Assembly: GCA_964619405.1 (NCBI GenBank)
Contig: CAZUCF010000002.1
Coordinates: 49,448-113,447 of the forward strand
DNA from: JABIDZ01 sp964619405
GTDB taxonomy: Archaea; Iainarchaeota; Iainarchaeia; Iainarchaeales; JAAZKV01
Direction of reading: 5' to 3'
DNA: 64,000 nt
Shown: positions 8,111 through 17,421 of the stretch, in pieces
Numbering within the stretch: position 1 is the first letter of the stretch
Layout of the letters: every line of letters starts with the position of its first letter
Notes under the pieces: generated by a model
Seen by the model: only the letters and a program-made list of their open reading frames with translations
Database searches by the model: none
Told to the model about the DNA's origin: nothing
Made by a program: the position numbers and the translations under genes

Positions 8111-9385
8111 ATGTATTCTTTAAATGGTTTGGGTGCTTGTCAGGAAGTTGGTAGGAGTGCTTTCTTACTTGATTTTGGTGAAAAATTTTTGCTTGATTAT
8201 GGTTTAAAATTAAATCCAAAAGGATTAGAGTATCCTTTGGATATAAAAGAGAATATTAAAGCAGCAATAATTTCTCATGCGCATTTAGACCATTCTGGTT
8301 ACTTGCCCTATTTTTATACTAAATCAGAAGCACTTAGTTTTATGACTCAAGCGACACTCGAAATAGCTGATATTTTGTGGTTAGACTCCATTAAAATAGC
8401 TGAATTTGAGGGTTTAGCACCAAAATATTCTAAAAAAGAGGTTGAGAGAACACACAAATACAATTTTATTAGTAATTATAGAAAAAAAGTACACTTATCA
8501 AATAATAATTCTTTAGAATTCTTTGATGCTGGTCACATTCTTGGTTCTTCTCTAGTTAAACTAACTCATAATGATAAATCATTCCTTTATACTGGGGATT
8601 TCAAGGTTGATGAAACCCAATTGCATATTGGTGCGGATACTGATGTTGGAAAAATTGATTATGTTTTAATAGAATCAACTTATGGTGACAGAGAGCATCC
8701 TAATAGAAAAGAAGTGGAGAAGAGACTTTGTGAGTCAGTACAAGAAACTGTTGACAAGGGGGGTTGGGCCATCATACCTGCTTTTGCTGTTGGTAGGAGT
8801 CAAGAAATAGTTAATATTCTTACTGGTTATGGTATACAAGCAGATATTTGGTTGGATGGTATGGGCAAAAAAGTTGCTGACCTTTATTTGAAACATGCTG
8901 AACTTATTAAGAATCCGAAAAAATTGAAATCTGGTTTGAGTCAAGTTAAATGGGTTCAAGGAGAAAGTGATAGAAAAAAAATTTTTAAGAAACCATGTGT
9001 TGTTGTTACAACATCAGGGATGATGAAAGGTGGGCCTGTTGTTGGTTATGCTCAAAAATTATTTAATGATCCTAATAGTAAGATTCATTTATCTGGTTAC
9101 CAAGCGATTGATACTCCTGGGAGAATATTACAAGAAAAAGGAATGCTTCCTTTTGGAAAAGACGATTCTTTGTTAAAAGTTTCTTGTAAGTATGAGAAGT
9201 ATGATCTTAGTGCTCATCCAAGCCAAGAAGAAATGATAAAAGTTTTGAAAAAATGGTCTCCTAAAAAAATTTTTTTGGTTCATGGTGATAAAGAAGTAAT
9301 GCCTATTTTTAAAGACAAGATTAATGAAAGACTTGGTATTGATACAACTATTTTAAAATTGGATAAGAGAGTTGAGTTTGAATAA
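8111..9385 (+). CDS. Beta-CASP ribonuclease of the archaeal CPSF type
   Basis: Metallo-beta-lactamase/beta-CASP RNA nuclease of about 424 residues. Motif 2 HAHLDHSG is at residues 56-63, motif 3 is GHILGS, motif 4 TGDFKVDE, motif A (acidic) ESTYGD, and the C-terminal motifs are SGYQA and LVHGDKE. There is no N-terminal KH domain, which matches the shorter archaeal aCPSF2-like proteins rather than the 630-residue aCPSF1. The role is RNA maturation or decay, endo- and/or 5'-3' exonuclease. The ATG at 8111 is chosen over TTG 8102. A CATATAAAC box lies near 8072. A CYTH protein follows 2 bases after the stop. Confidence 0.9.
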   Translation: MYSLNGLGACQEVGRSAFLLDFGEKFLLDYGLKLNPKGLEYPLDIKENIKAAIISHAHLDHSGYLPYFYTKSEALSFMTQATLEIADILWLDSIKIAEFEGLAPKYSKKEVERTHKYNFISNYRKKVHLSNNNSLEFFDAGHILGSSLVKLTHNDKSFLYTGDFKVDETQLHIGADTDVGKIDYVLIESTYGDREHPNRKEVEKRLCESVQETVDKGGWAIIPAFAVGRSQEIVNILTGYGIQADIWLDGMGKKVADLYLKHAELIKNPKKLKSGLSQVKWVQGESDRKKIFKKPCVVVTTSGMMKGGPVVGYAQKLFNDPNSKIHLSGYQAIDTPGRILQEKGMLPFGKDDSLLKVSCKYEKYDLSAHPSQEEMIKVLKKWSPKKIFLVHGDKEVMPIFKDKINERLGIDTTILKLDKRVEFE

Positions 9386-9387
9386 TT

Positions 9388-9906
9388 ATGAAAGAAATAG
9401 AAGTTAAAGTAATAGAAATTAATAAGGAACTTGTTTTAGAAAAACTTTTAGAATTAAATGCTCAGAAAATTGGTGAGTATGATATTAGGGCAAGTATCTT
9501 TGATGATGTTGAAAAAAGTTTTAAGAAAAAAAAACAATTAATTAGGTTAAGAGAAAAAGGAAAAACTTTTATTACTTTTAAAGGAAAAGCAATTAATGGG
9601 TTTGTAAGAGAAGCTGAGGAAATAGAATTTGAGGTTAGTGATTTTGTTTTAGCAAAAAAGTTTTTAGAAAAGATTGGTTTAATTGCTTTTGAATTAAAAC
9701 CAAAACACAGAACTAGTTTTAAGATAAAGAATGCTTTAATAGAAATTGATGAGTATGAAGAAATACCTGTTTTCTTGGAAATAGAAGCAGAAAGCGAAGA
9801 AAAGATAAGAGAAATAATTAAATTGTTAGAATTGCCTATTGATAATGTAAGGAATTGGAATGGTTTTGAATTGTTTGAACATTATGGTAAGCAATTGTTA
9901 GCATGA
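9388..9906 (+). CDS. CYTH-domain protein (CyaB-like / thiamine-triphosphatase-like)
   Basis: A 172-residue CYTH domain protein that acts on a triphosphate substrate in a tunnel fold. The ExExK signature EIEVK is at residues 3-7. It is followed by conserved basic/acidic strand pairs (LIRLREKG, TFKGKAI, REAEEIEFEV, KHRTSFKI, IEIDEYEEIPVFLEIEAES). Related proteins are called class IV adenylate cyclase CyaB, but the archaeal ones may be triphosphatases; the sequence alone does not decide. It starts 2 bases after the aCPSF-type nuclease stop, so the two genes are one transcript, perhaps linking 5'-triphosphate handling with RNA processing (inference). Confidence 0.85.
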   Translation: MKEIEVKVIEINKELVLEKLLELNAQKIGEYDIRASIFDDVEKSFKKKKQLIRLREKGKTFITFKGKAINGFVREAEEIEFEVSDFVLAKKFLEKIGLIAFELKPKHRTSFKIKNALIEIDEYEEIPVFLEIEAESEEKIREIIKLLELPIDNVRNWNGFELFEHYGKQLLA

Positions 9907-9920
9907 TTTTCAACAATATT

Positions 9921-10157
9921 ATTATTGAGTTAAATTGATTATTGAGTTAAATTGATTATTGAGTTAAATTGATTATTGAGTTAAATTGATTANNNNNNNN
10001 NNNNNNNNNNNNNNNNNNNNNNNNNNNNNNNNNNNNNNNNNNNNNNNNNNNNNNNNNNNNNNNNNNNNNNNNNNNNNNNNNNNNNNNNNNNNATTATTGA
10101 GTTAAATTGATTATTGAGTTAAATTGATTATTGAGTTAAATTGATTATTGAGTTAAA
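9921..10157 (+). repeat. 17-bp tandem repeat spanning an assembly gap
   Basis: Exact copies of ATTATTGAGTTAAATTG fill 9921-9992 (about 4.2 units) and 10093-10157 (about 4 units), with only the last copy altered (AAAGTG). The array runs up to the start region of NMD3. The true copy number is unknown because the assembly breaks within it. Confidence 0.95.
9993..10092. other. Assembly gap (100 N)
   Basis: Exactly 100 unknown bases inside the 17-bp tandem repeat. A round length of 100 is the usual placeholder for a gap of unknown size. Confidence 0.99.
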
Positions 10158-10166
10158 GTGATTATT

Positions 10167-10868
10167 ATGGGTTTTAAAAAATTTTGTCCAAAATGTGGGA
10201 AAGAAACTAATACTTTAGTTGATAATATTTGTATTGATTGTTTTCTTGAAAAAAAGAGTCTTTTTGATATTGATAAAATAAAAATTTATTTTTGTAAACA
10301 TTGTTTGAAACTCTTGTTGAATAACAAGTGGGTTAATTTTAATGAGGAATCAATTGCTGAAGAAGTTGGTTTTCAAGTAAAAATAAATAGTGAATTAAAA
10401 AAACCAAAAGTTTTTGTTGAATTAGAAAAAAAATCTAATTTGGATTATGAAGCATTAGTAAAAGTAACTGGTTTTATTTCAAATAATTTAGTTGAAAAAT
10501 CAAAGCGAATTAATTTTCAATTAAGAGAAACCACTTGTGATTCTTGCATGCGTTTGAATGCTTCTTACAGGGAAGCAATATTACAATTAAGAGCAAAAAA
10601 AAGTGTTGATGCTAACGCAATGTTAGAACTAGCAAAAAATCTTCTTGAAAAAGAAAAAGCAAAGGATTCTTTGAGTGGTACATCAAAAATAATTGAAACA
10701 AAAAATGGTTTTGATTTGTGGGTTGGGTCAAAAAAAGCTGCTGTTAAAACATCAAGAGAATTGTCAAGAATTTATAAAGTAAAACCAATTGTTTCAAAAA
10801 AACTTATTGGTGAAGAAAAAAGTGGTGAGAGAAAATACAGGCATACTTTTTGCATAAAATTAGAATAA
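10167..10868 (+). CDS. nmd3: NMD3 family ribosome-associated protein
   Basis: Archaeal NMD3, a homologue of the eukaryotic 60S export adapter, binding the large ribosomal subunit. The 233-residue product has the N-terminal zinc ribbon (FCPKCGK, then NICIDC) and further paired cysteines (YFCKHCLK; TTCDSCMRLNASYREAILQLR, a strongly conserved NMD3 signature). The C-terminal part carries an eIF5A-like-region strand pattern (NGFDLWVGSKKAA). The ATG at 10167 is preferred to GTG 10158 because MGFKKFCPKCG puts the ribbon at the N-terminus. The 17-bp repeat array ends right before it and may contain its promoter. Confidence 0.9.
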   Translation: MGFKKFCPKCGKETNTLVDNICIDCFLEKKSLFDIDKIKIYFCKHCLKLLLNNKWVNFNEESIAEEVGFQVKINSELKKPKVFVELEKKSNLDYEALVKVTGFISNNLVEKSKRINFQLRETTCDSCMRLNASYREAILQLRAKKSVDANAMLELAKNLLEKEKAKDSLSGTSKIIETKNGFDLWVGSKKAAVKTSRELSRIYKVKPIVSKKLIGEEKSGERKYRHTFCIKLE

Positions 10869-11097
10869 AAATTTTTCAAAAAAATGTAACATCAATTTTT
10901 TTAACAATATTTTTTTTGATTAAGTTAATGTTGTTTTATTTTTTTTGATTAAATTATTTTTGTAGTATTTTTTTTGGTTAAATTGTTTTTATTGTTAAGT
11001 TAGAATTATTTTATTTTTTTGTTAAGCTTTTTTAGTAATATTTTTTTGATTAAGTTTTTTTTAGTATTATTTTTTTATTTTGTTATGATTTTATTTT
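10869..11097. other. T-rich spacer between convergent genes
   Basis: The gap between the NMD3 and COG1709-type regulator stops consists of quasi-repeats of TTTTTTGATTAAGTT with scattered GTAGTATTT. No reading frame, RNA fold or conserved motif is seen. Such T-runs can terminate archaeal transcription. Confidence 0.5.
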
Positions 11098-11811
11098 TTA
11101 TTCTTCAAAAGATTTTAGTTTAATTATTATTTCTTCCATTGGCATGTTAGTTGTAATCAAAGGTATTTTTTCGCTTTCAGCAATTTTTATTGCTATTGGG
11201 TCAACCTCTTTTTTTGAGAAATCACCATGCAATATTATTAGGTTGGGTTTCATGTCAGTTGAGAATCTTCCTACTTTAACTGCTATTAAAGGGCTCCGGC
11301 CATTTTCAACATGCCTAAACAATAGTGCTCTGTTAGGTGTTTTTCCATACAACATCATGTATTCGTGAACGGGTACTTCTAAAATAACTTTTAATGAATC
11401 AATAATAGTGTAACCAAATATTTGTTCTTCTTTTAATTTGTGTGGCAAGCAAATAACGTTACCATTTATTTTTTTTACCATTTCAATTGCTCTTACTCCT
11501 GATGAAAACTCGTGGCTGTCAAAAGCCTTACTCTCATCCTGTTTAAAATCTTTTTCTAATTGTCTAACGACTTTTCCACCTCTTGCATTATCAATATCAA
11601 TTAATGCTTTTACTAATCTTGATATTACTCCTATTCCAGGGTTTTTTCTTCTACCTCCTTCATAATCGCTTATTGTTGAAGAAGAAACTTTTAGGTGAGT
11701 TGCTAATTCTGTTTGGTGGATAGCAAATATTTCCCTCCATTTCTTCATGCTCCCGCCTGGATCAGAAGAAAGGGTTATTTCGCCAGCAATAGTCATTGAC
11801 AATTTATCCAT
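11098..11811 (-). CDS. COG1709-type HTH transcription regulator
   Basis: A 237-residue protein with an N-terminal lambda-repressor-like helix-turn-helix (KWREIFAIHQTELATHLKVSSSTISDYEGG, about residues 25-60) and a C-terminal ligand-binding-like domain ending in LIILHGDFSKKEVDPIAIKIAESEKIPLITT. This combination matches the archaeal predicted regulators of COG1709; the ligand is unknown. ATG 11811 is chosen because 17 extra codons upstream encode an unlikely hydrophobic stretch. It lies downstream of the giant surface-protein gene on the same strand, 72 bases from its stop, so it may have its own promoter. Confidence 0.75.
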   Translation of the reverse strand: MDKLSMTIAGEITLSSDPGGSMKKWREIFAIHQTELATHLKVSSSTISDYEGGRRKNPGIGVISRLVKALIDIDNARGGKVVRQLEKDFKQDESKAFDSHEFSSGVRAIEMVKKINGNVICLPHKLKEEQIFGYTIIDSLKVILEVPVHEYMMLYGKTPNRALLFRHVENGRSPLIAVKVGRFSTDMKPNLIILHGDFSKKEVDPIAIKIAESEKIPLITTNMPMEEIIIKLKSFEE

Positions 11812-11883
11812 AATAATAATAATAAGAAAAAACACTTTAAAAAAGGTTTCGTCAATTGTCATTTAAAATAGTTAGTTTTTTCG

Positions 11884-14800
11884 TCAATCATTTTTTTTGT
11901 GATTTAATATTATCAAACAAAAAATTGTTATTATTGATATTATTATTATGTTATTATCTGGAATGATGTTTTGATCGGTTTTATTTTTTGTTAAAAAGAT
12001 TAATGTTTCTCTTTGACAAATATTACAAGGACTAGGGATTTTCATTGTTCCCTTGTAATTAGATTCATTAAAATCTTGTATTTCATTTAAATTTATAATT
12101 AAATTTTTTTCTAAATTTTCTAAGCAAAAAATTTCTTTGTTAATTAATTGTTCTCCAATCAGCAAATTCAAATCTGCTCGTACCGAATAAGTGCATTTAG
12201 CATAAGCAAATAATTCATCGCCTTCTATTTTTAACTCAAAATTTTCAATATTGTTTAATGGTGTTAAACAATCGTTATCATTTAATGGCGTGCAATCTTC
12301 GCCACAAATTTCATCATCATCCAAACAATTCGGATTTTCTATTATTTTACATTCGTTGTTAATACAATCTAAACCAGGGCAACAAAGATTAGGGCACCAA
12401 TTAACACTTTCTTCTGTTATACATTCATTAGAGCAATATTCGTTTTCACTTTTGCAGGTTGGCTCGCTTTTACAAATCTCGTTTATACAATAACCTGAAC
12501 AACAATCATTGTGTTGTTCACAAGAATCATCATTATCTTTACAACCGTTTTCGCTAATATAATAATCACATGGGATTAACATGTTACAATCTTCTTTTGA
12601 TTCAACTAGAGTCCAGTTATATCCTCCGCCAAGATAATAATAAACACTAACCAAAGTATTTTCGTCCCAGAAAGGGTTTAACAAAAACAATCTTCCGTTA
12701 ATATCAAAACCATTTACTAAATCAATTGTGTAGTAATCAGCAAGGTTTATTGTTTGATTAGGTGATGTGTTTGGGTATTTTGTTTCAAATTCTCCAACAT
12801 TACTCATACTTGCACCAATTGGTTTATAGTGATTAAAAAGCTTTGAGTTTTCATAAGGCCTATAAGTTTCTTCGCACATTACAGCTCCAATTGGTTTTGG
12901 AGAATTAGTTTTTGCACCACATTTTAAAGTTATAGTTGTGTCAGTAACACAGTGAGCTGATGCTTTTGGAATAGGATAATTATTGGTTGTAAATTTAAAT
13001 CCGCCAGGAGTTATTACTGGGATAAACCATTGATCTATTTCTGCTCCATAAAAAGAGTATTCTGGTTGACCATTAGAATGATTTTTGCATGTTTCTCCGA
13101 TATAATATGTTTTAATATAATAGTTCTCGTCTGGGTTTGTAGGTATCATATCCCATGCTGCACAATCATCTTCAAAATAATTTTGGTTTGTTATGATTGG
13201 TTTAAGTGTGTTTGCATCACAATCAGATTCTTCATTAAACGCATAATTTTCTACAATTGTTTCATAGCATCTTGCAATAAATGGTTCTCCTAATATAGAA
13301 TAATTAGGTGATAAATATTTGTTGTTGTCTGTTAAACCAAACATTAATCCAATAAAGTTTCCATTATAGAATCTGTTTGTTGGGACATTAGTTGTTTTGG
13401 AAATGTTTCCAAAACCATAGTTTGATTGCATTATTGGTTCTTGAGTTTCAAAATAAATTTTTCCTATAAAATTACTAAATAAAAGGCTTCCATGAAGCGC
13501 TGGTGTTTTGGCGTCTCCTGAACAAGCAGCATAGTTCTCATCGCTTGTACTACTATAACAATAAGGATTTTCATAGTCTATTGAAATACTTGTTGTTGAA
13601 ATATTATTTCTAATATAATTTGTTTCAAATTGCATTCCAGTAAAACCTCCAACTCTTGGAAACCAAGAATAATAATATGGAAAGTTTTTATCGGATATTT
13701 CTTCTTCTGGAAAAGAAAATAATTCTGGTTTTATAGTTATATGTCCTTTTACTAAATTGTTTGAGGTATATCCGTTCATATCACTTCCAATGAAACCTCC
13801 AATATCCCCGCTTGTTACTAATAATTCTATTTCAGAGTAAGAATTAGCAATTTTTCCAGAATTGCTTCCTGTAAAACCACCAATAGCAATATATCTTCCA
13901 TCTGCATAATAACTATTATAATCTATTTGTGCGTTCACAGCGCAAGAACCATTTACTTCACCATTGCTACTATTGGCTCCTATTAATCCCCCAATATTCA
14001 TTGAAAAAGATTCTTCATGGTTATTAACATCAAAATTATTTTGGAGTGATTTAGAATTAGAAATTCTTCCATTATTATAACCAACTATCCCCCCAAAAGT
14101 TATTCCATTCGAATAATATTTACCATTAATTCTAACTCCATAAGCAACACAACCATCTATTAATGATACAGTTTCTAGAACATTATATTGATTTTGAGCA
14201 CCACTTATGCCACCCGCGTAGTCACGAGCATTGCTTGTTATAATTACATTAACAACTTCAGAGTTTTTTATTAAACCAGTATTATCCGAGGTTACCCCTC
14301 CTGCAATTCCATCACAATAAATTATTGAATTATCTACTGTTACATGTTCAATGATTCCTGTTGGGTTGTTGTAAGCAGCAATTCCTCCTAACGCGAATGT
14401 TGATCTCAAAAAAGAATCTTTTATTTTAACATTTGAGATAGTTCCATTGTTATTTGTTACAATTCCTGCTGAGGAATCGCTTAGACTTAGAAAAGCATTT
14501 TCTATAATAAAATTTTTGAGTACTGATTTTGCGGTTATCCCTTCCCTGAATAAAGCAACATCTGTTGTCATATACTCGCTATGCATGTTTTGTTCTGGGT
14601 AAAACAAATCTTGTACTCCTCCTTCAATAAGGCCACCAAATTTAACTCCACCATAACTCATAAAAAGGTTGTTAATTGTGTGGCCATTCCCATCAAAAAA
14701 ACCAGAGAACCAATCGTCATTATAAGCATTACCTATCGGGTGGAAACCAACTTTTTCTAAAGCATAAAATTTCGTGTAGTCAGGCGCGAACTTTTTTATT

Positions 14801-16140
14801 AGTGAAACCCATTCTTTTGTTTCATTACAATCAATGTCATTATTTAAAACCCAATAATAATCTCCATTATAGTAATTCGTTTTGTTTATTTCTTGTAATT
14901 GTTTACAATTAGTTATCCTAAACGGATCATTATAAGTTCCTGTGCCTTCACCACTAAAAGGTCCTTCAAGCAATAAAAAATTGTCTGGTACTTCTAATGT
15001 TGCTGCACAATTAGCTGTTTCGCCACCATCTGTTCCTAAACAACTCCAAGTTACTACTCTATGTTCAAGGTCAGGCAAATAATCATATGAGAGACTAGTT
15101 ATATTGCCCTGAGAACATAATTCTAAATTTTCTCGTATTCTTCTATAGTCATCATTGTCTAGCCCGTATTTTACTTCTGTTAATGAAATATTCTCATTGC
15201 CTGTCCCACATATTCCATCAATAGCCGTTTTGCATTCTCCATTGTCACAAGTTAATCCTTCTTCGCAATCTCCACAATAATGAGTTACTTCTTCGCAACA
15301 ATAATTATCATAACTTGTTTGTGCTCCACATTCTTTCCCTAATCTTGAGCAAAATTCACTTGGGGTTTCCCATTGTTCAGAAGGGTTAAAAAGTCTAGTT
15401 GTATTACAAGAATTTTTTTGTAAAAAATTTACATCTACACTACAATCAAAACAATTGTTAGTTAGATAAGAAGGGTACCAATTTGTAGAATTACAAGGAT
15501 TACAATTCACGCCCTCTATAAAAACGCATGTATTGTCCCAATCGTCAAGAAACTGATTACAAATTTGGGACTCTTTATATTTGAAAAGATAATCTGAATA
15601 AGAGCATGTTTCAAAATTATTTGTGTCCAAAAAATTACAGGTTTTATATGAGTTTATGCTTGAACAATCATAAGTCGTTGTTACTCCAATAGGGGTTTGA
15701 ATTAAATCATTTTTCAAATAATGTGTTTGATTATTATCTTGTCTAACATAATAACAATACTTTGAATCAGTAAATTTTACTGATGTTGAACCACTTGATT
15801 TACAAGAAGATTGATTGGTTTTTGTTAAAGGTCCCATTATATTAGAAATATCAAAACTTTTGTAAAGGTAAGTATCTTTGAATGAGAGATTTGTTCCATA
15901 AAAGTCTTCTGTATTATTATAACAAAAAACATTTACTTGCTCGCATAAATTAGTAACAGGGTTTTTTTGGTAAAAAAAACATTGATTGTTAGCTGTTAAA
16001 GTTCCAACACAAGTGCTATTTCCAATATCATTACAATCAAAAGTATTTTGTATTATTGGGCAATTTGTTGAAACAGAAAAAACTATTGGCCCTATTAAAA
16101 AAATCGTCGTTAAAATAAAAATTAAATTGTTTTTTTTCAT
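11884..16140 (-). CDS. Giant cysteine-rich surface protein with GLUG-type repeats
   Basis: A 1418-residue extracellular protein anchored to the cell surface. It has an N-terminal signal peptide (KKNNLIFILTTIFLIGPIVF), then a Cys-rich region. From about residue 395 comes a beta-helix-like section that starts with the pattern GTYNDPFRITNCKQLQEI and SGFFDGNGHTINNL. It continues with repeated GG(F/I/L)xGxNxGxIxNS units such as GGFTGSNSGKIANS and GGIVGYNNGRISNS, which match the GLUG motif. Near the C-terminus are Cys-knot-like segments (CEQHNDCCSGYCINEIC; CPNLCCPGLDC), a final membrane helix (IIIISIITIFCLIIL) and a KK tail. The likely role is adhesion or cell-cell contact (inference). Confidence 0.85.
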   Translation of the reverse strand: MKKNNLIFILTTIFLIGPIVFSVSTNCPIIQNTFDCNDIGNSTCVGTLTANNQCFFYQKNPVTNLCEQVNVFCYNNTEDFYGTNLSFKDTYLYKSFDISNIMGPLTKTNQSSCKSSGSTSVKFTDSKYCYYVRQDNNQTHYLKNDLIQTPIGVTTTYDCSSINSYKTCNFLDTNNFETCSYSDYLFKYKESQICNQFLDDWDNTCVFIEGVNCNPCNSTNWYPSYLTNNCFDCSVDVNFLQKNSCNTTRLFNPSEQWETPSEFCSRLGKECGAQTSYDNYCCEEVTHYCGDCEEGLTCDNGECKTAIDGICGTGNENISLTEVKYGLDNDDYRRIRENLELCSQGNITSLSYDYLPDLEHRVVTWSCLGTDGGETANCAATLEVPDNFLLLEGPFSGEGTGTYNDPFRITNCKQLQEINKTNYYNGDYYWVLNNDIDCNETKEWVSLIKKFAPDYTKFYALEKVGFHPIGNAYNDDWFSGFFDGNGHTINNLFMSYGGVKFGGLIEGGVQDLFYPEQNMHSEYMTTDVALFREGITAKSVLKNFIIENAFLSLSDSSAGIVTNNNGTISNVKIKDSFLRSTFALGGIAAYNNPTGIIEHVTVDNSIIYCDGIAGGVTSDNTGLIKNSEVVNVIITSNARDYAGGISGAQNQYNVLETVSLIDGCVAYGVRINGKYYSNGITFGGIVGYNNGRISNSKSLQNNFDVNNHEESFSMNIGGLIGANSSNGEVNGSCAVNAQIDYNSYYADGRYIAIGGFTGSNSGKIANSYSEIELLVTSGDIGGFIGSDMNGYTSNNLVKGHITIKPELFSFPEEEISDKNFPYYYSWFPRVGGFTGMQFETNYIRNNISTTSISIDYENPYCYSSTSDENYAACSGDAKTPALHGSLLFSNFIGKIYFETQEPIMQSNYGFGNISKTTNVPTNRFYNGNFIGLMFGLTDNNKYLSPNYSILGEPFIARCYETIVENYAFNEESDCDANTLKPIITNQNYFEDDCAAWDMIPTNPDENYYIKTYYIGETCKNHSNGQPEYSFYGAEIDQWFIPVITPGGFKFTTNNYPIPKASAHCVTDTTITLKCGAKTNSPKPIGAVMCEETYRPYENSKLFNHYKPIGASMSNVGEFETKYPNTSPNQTINLADYYTIDLVNGFDINGRLFLLNPFWDENTLVSVYYYLGGGYNWTLVESKEDCNMLIPCDYYISENGCKDNDDSCEQHNDCCSGYCINEICKSEPTCKSENEYCSNECITEESVNWCPNLCCPGLDCINNECKIIENPNCLDDDEICGEDCTPLNDNDCLTPLNNIENFELKIEGDELFAYAKCTYSVRADLNLLIGEQLINKEIFCLENLEKNLIINLNEIQDFNESNYKGTMKIPSPCNICQRETLIFLTKNKTDQNIIPDNNIIIISIITIFCLIILNHKKND

Positions 16141-16328
16141 GCAAATATATTGTTATTTTATAATAAAAACATAATGTGAACTCGTTTTTTTGTTAATTCG
16201 TTTTCTTTTGTAAAGGGTTTCTCTTTTTTGATATTATTTTTTTGTTTGCTTGTTTTTTTTAGTATTTTTTTGAATTTATTGTTTTGTTTTTTTGTAATGG
16301 TTTTTTATTTGTTTTTTTGTTTGTTTAG

Positions 16329-16400
16329 CGGATCCGGGGAGAATCGAACTCCCGTCTGGAGATTAGGAATCTCTTATACTATCCACTATACTACGGATCC
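16329..16400 (-). tRNA. tRNA-Arg (anticodon CCT)
   Basis: 72 bases on the minus strand. Acceptor GGATCCG pairs with CGGATCC; D stem GTAT/GTAT; anticodon stem AGAGA/TCTCC with an A-C mismatch at 27-43; loop TTCCTAA gives anticodon CCT. T arm is GGGAG-TTCGATT-CTCCC; discriminator base G. No intron; CCA is not encoded. Confidence 0.95.
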
Positions 16401-16450
16401 TTGCGTGTTAAATTGTTGGTTTATATGTAAGTATTGGTTATAGGGGCTTT

Positions 16451-17020
16451 TTATAAAAATAACTTAAGGAGAATTGCGACAGCCAAGGACATTCCAATAT
16501 TATCATTTATTGGCGCAAACTCAATTATTGTTGCGATTAAAGCAATAAAAACAGCAATATGGATTGGAGCAATTATTAGTAAGATTAATGAACAAACAAT
16601 AAAACAAGTGAGTGTTCCTGCAAGTGTTTTTTGCCAAGGGCCTTTTGACACAATTTTGTATTTTCCAAATTTTTTTCCAATTATTGCTGCGAGAGAATCA
16701 GCAAAAATCATTATTGATAAACTAATTAAAATAATATTTGTGTTTGAGAAAAAAGTTAAGAGCAAGATTGTTGTTAAAAAAAATATTATTGCTGCTTTTC
16801 CAGGAAAATGTTTTTCGTGTTCTCTTTCAACAGAAAAAATAATTTTTTCAAATAAAGGTATTTTTATTTCTTTTTTGTATAGTAATGCAATAATTAAGCC
16901 AAAGAGAAAAATTATTGAAATTGTAAAAAGACTTAATTTTGTTCCTAAAAAATAAATTAGTATCAAAAAAATTATTCCAAAGAGTAAATGAAATCCTTTT
17001 CTATAAATTTCTTTTTTCAT
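16451..17020 (-). CDS. Dolichol kinase / CTP-transferase-like membrane protein
   Basis: Integral membrane enzyme of the SEC59/phosphatidate cytidylyltransferase-like group (COG0170), which transfers phosphate or CMP from CTP to a lipid alcohol or lipid phosphate. Seen are the N-terminal RKGFHLLFGI, several helices, EREHEKHFPGKAA, and the signature ADSLAAIIGKKFGKYKI then KGPWQKTLAGT, followed by an FAPINDNI segment. In this archaeon it could be a polyprenol kinase for glycan carriers or act in lipid head-group salvage. The ATG overlaps the HIT gene stop by one base (TAATG). Confidence 0.75.
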   Translation of the reverse strand: MKKEIYRKGFHLLFGIIFLILIYFLGTKLSLFTISIIFLFGLIIALLYKKEIKIPLFEKIIFSVEREHEKHFPGKAAIIFFLTTILLLTFFSNTNIILISLSIMIFADSLAAIIGKKFGKYKIVSKGPWQKTLAGTLTCFIVCSLILLIIAPIHIAVFIALIATIIEFAPINDNIGMSLAVAILLKLFL

Positions 17021-17421
17021 TAATTTATTTCACCAATTTCTTTTTTAATTTTTTTTGCGGTATATTGTAATTCTTTTTTTGTTAATTCTTTTGTTTTTTT
17101 AAAATCTATTTCGCCAAATTTGCTTCTTGGGACTAAGTGTAAGTGTACGTGTAAAACCTCAAACCCATTTAACATTATTCCTGTTGTTTTGCTATTATAT
17201 GCCTTTTGAAGAGATTTTCCAATTTTTTTTGCAAGTTTCATTAGTTCTAAATATTCATCGTCTTGCATATTAAATAAAAAATCAGTGTGTTTTTTTGGGA
17301 TAACTAATATGTGGCCTGGACAAATTGCGCGTAAAGAAGGTATGACAATAAAATTATCATTCTCATAAATGATTGGGTCGTCCTTTTTTTTGTTAATTAT
17401 TTCACAAAATGTACAAGTCAT
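17020..17421 (-). CDS. HIT-family nucleotide hydrolase/transferase
   Basis: A 133-residue HIT protein; members hydrolyse nucleotide-phosphoramidates or dinucleoside polyphosphates. The histidine triad is HVHLHLVPR. The N-terminal Zn-type CTFCEII and the strand ICPGHILVIPKKH are typical of the bacterial/archaeal Hit-like group. It overlaps the fibrillarin gene by 4 bases (ATGA) and the lipid-kinase-like gene by 1 base, so the three are translated from one message. Confidence 0.9.
   Translation of the reverse strand: MTCTFCEIINKKKDDPIIYENDNFIVIPSLRAICPGHILVIPKKHTDFLFNMQDDEYLELMKLAKKIGKSLQKAYNSKTTGIMLNGFEVLHVHLHLVPRSKFGEIDFKKTKELTKKELQYTAKKIKKEIGEIN

Noticed and set aside
16228..16443. Open frame across tRNA-Arg
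   Set aside because: It is the antisense reading of the tRNA gene and T-rich flank.
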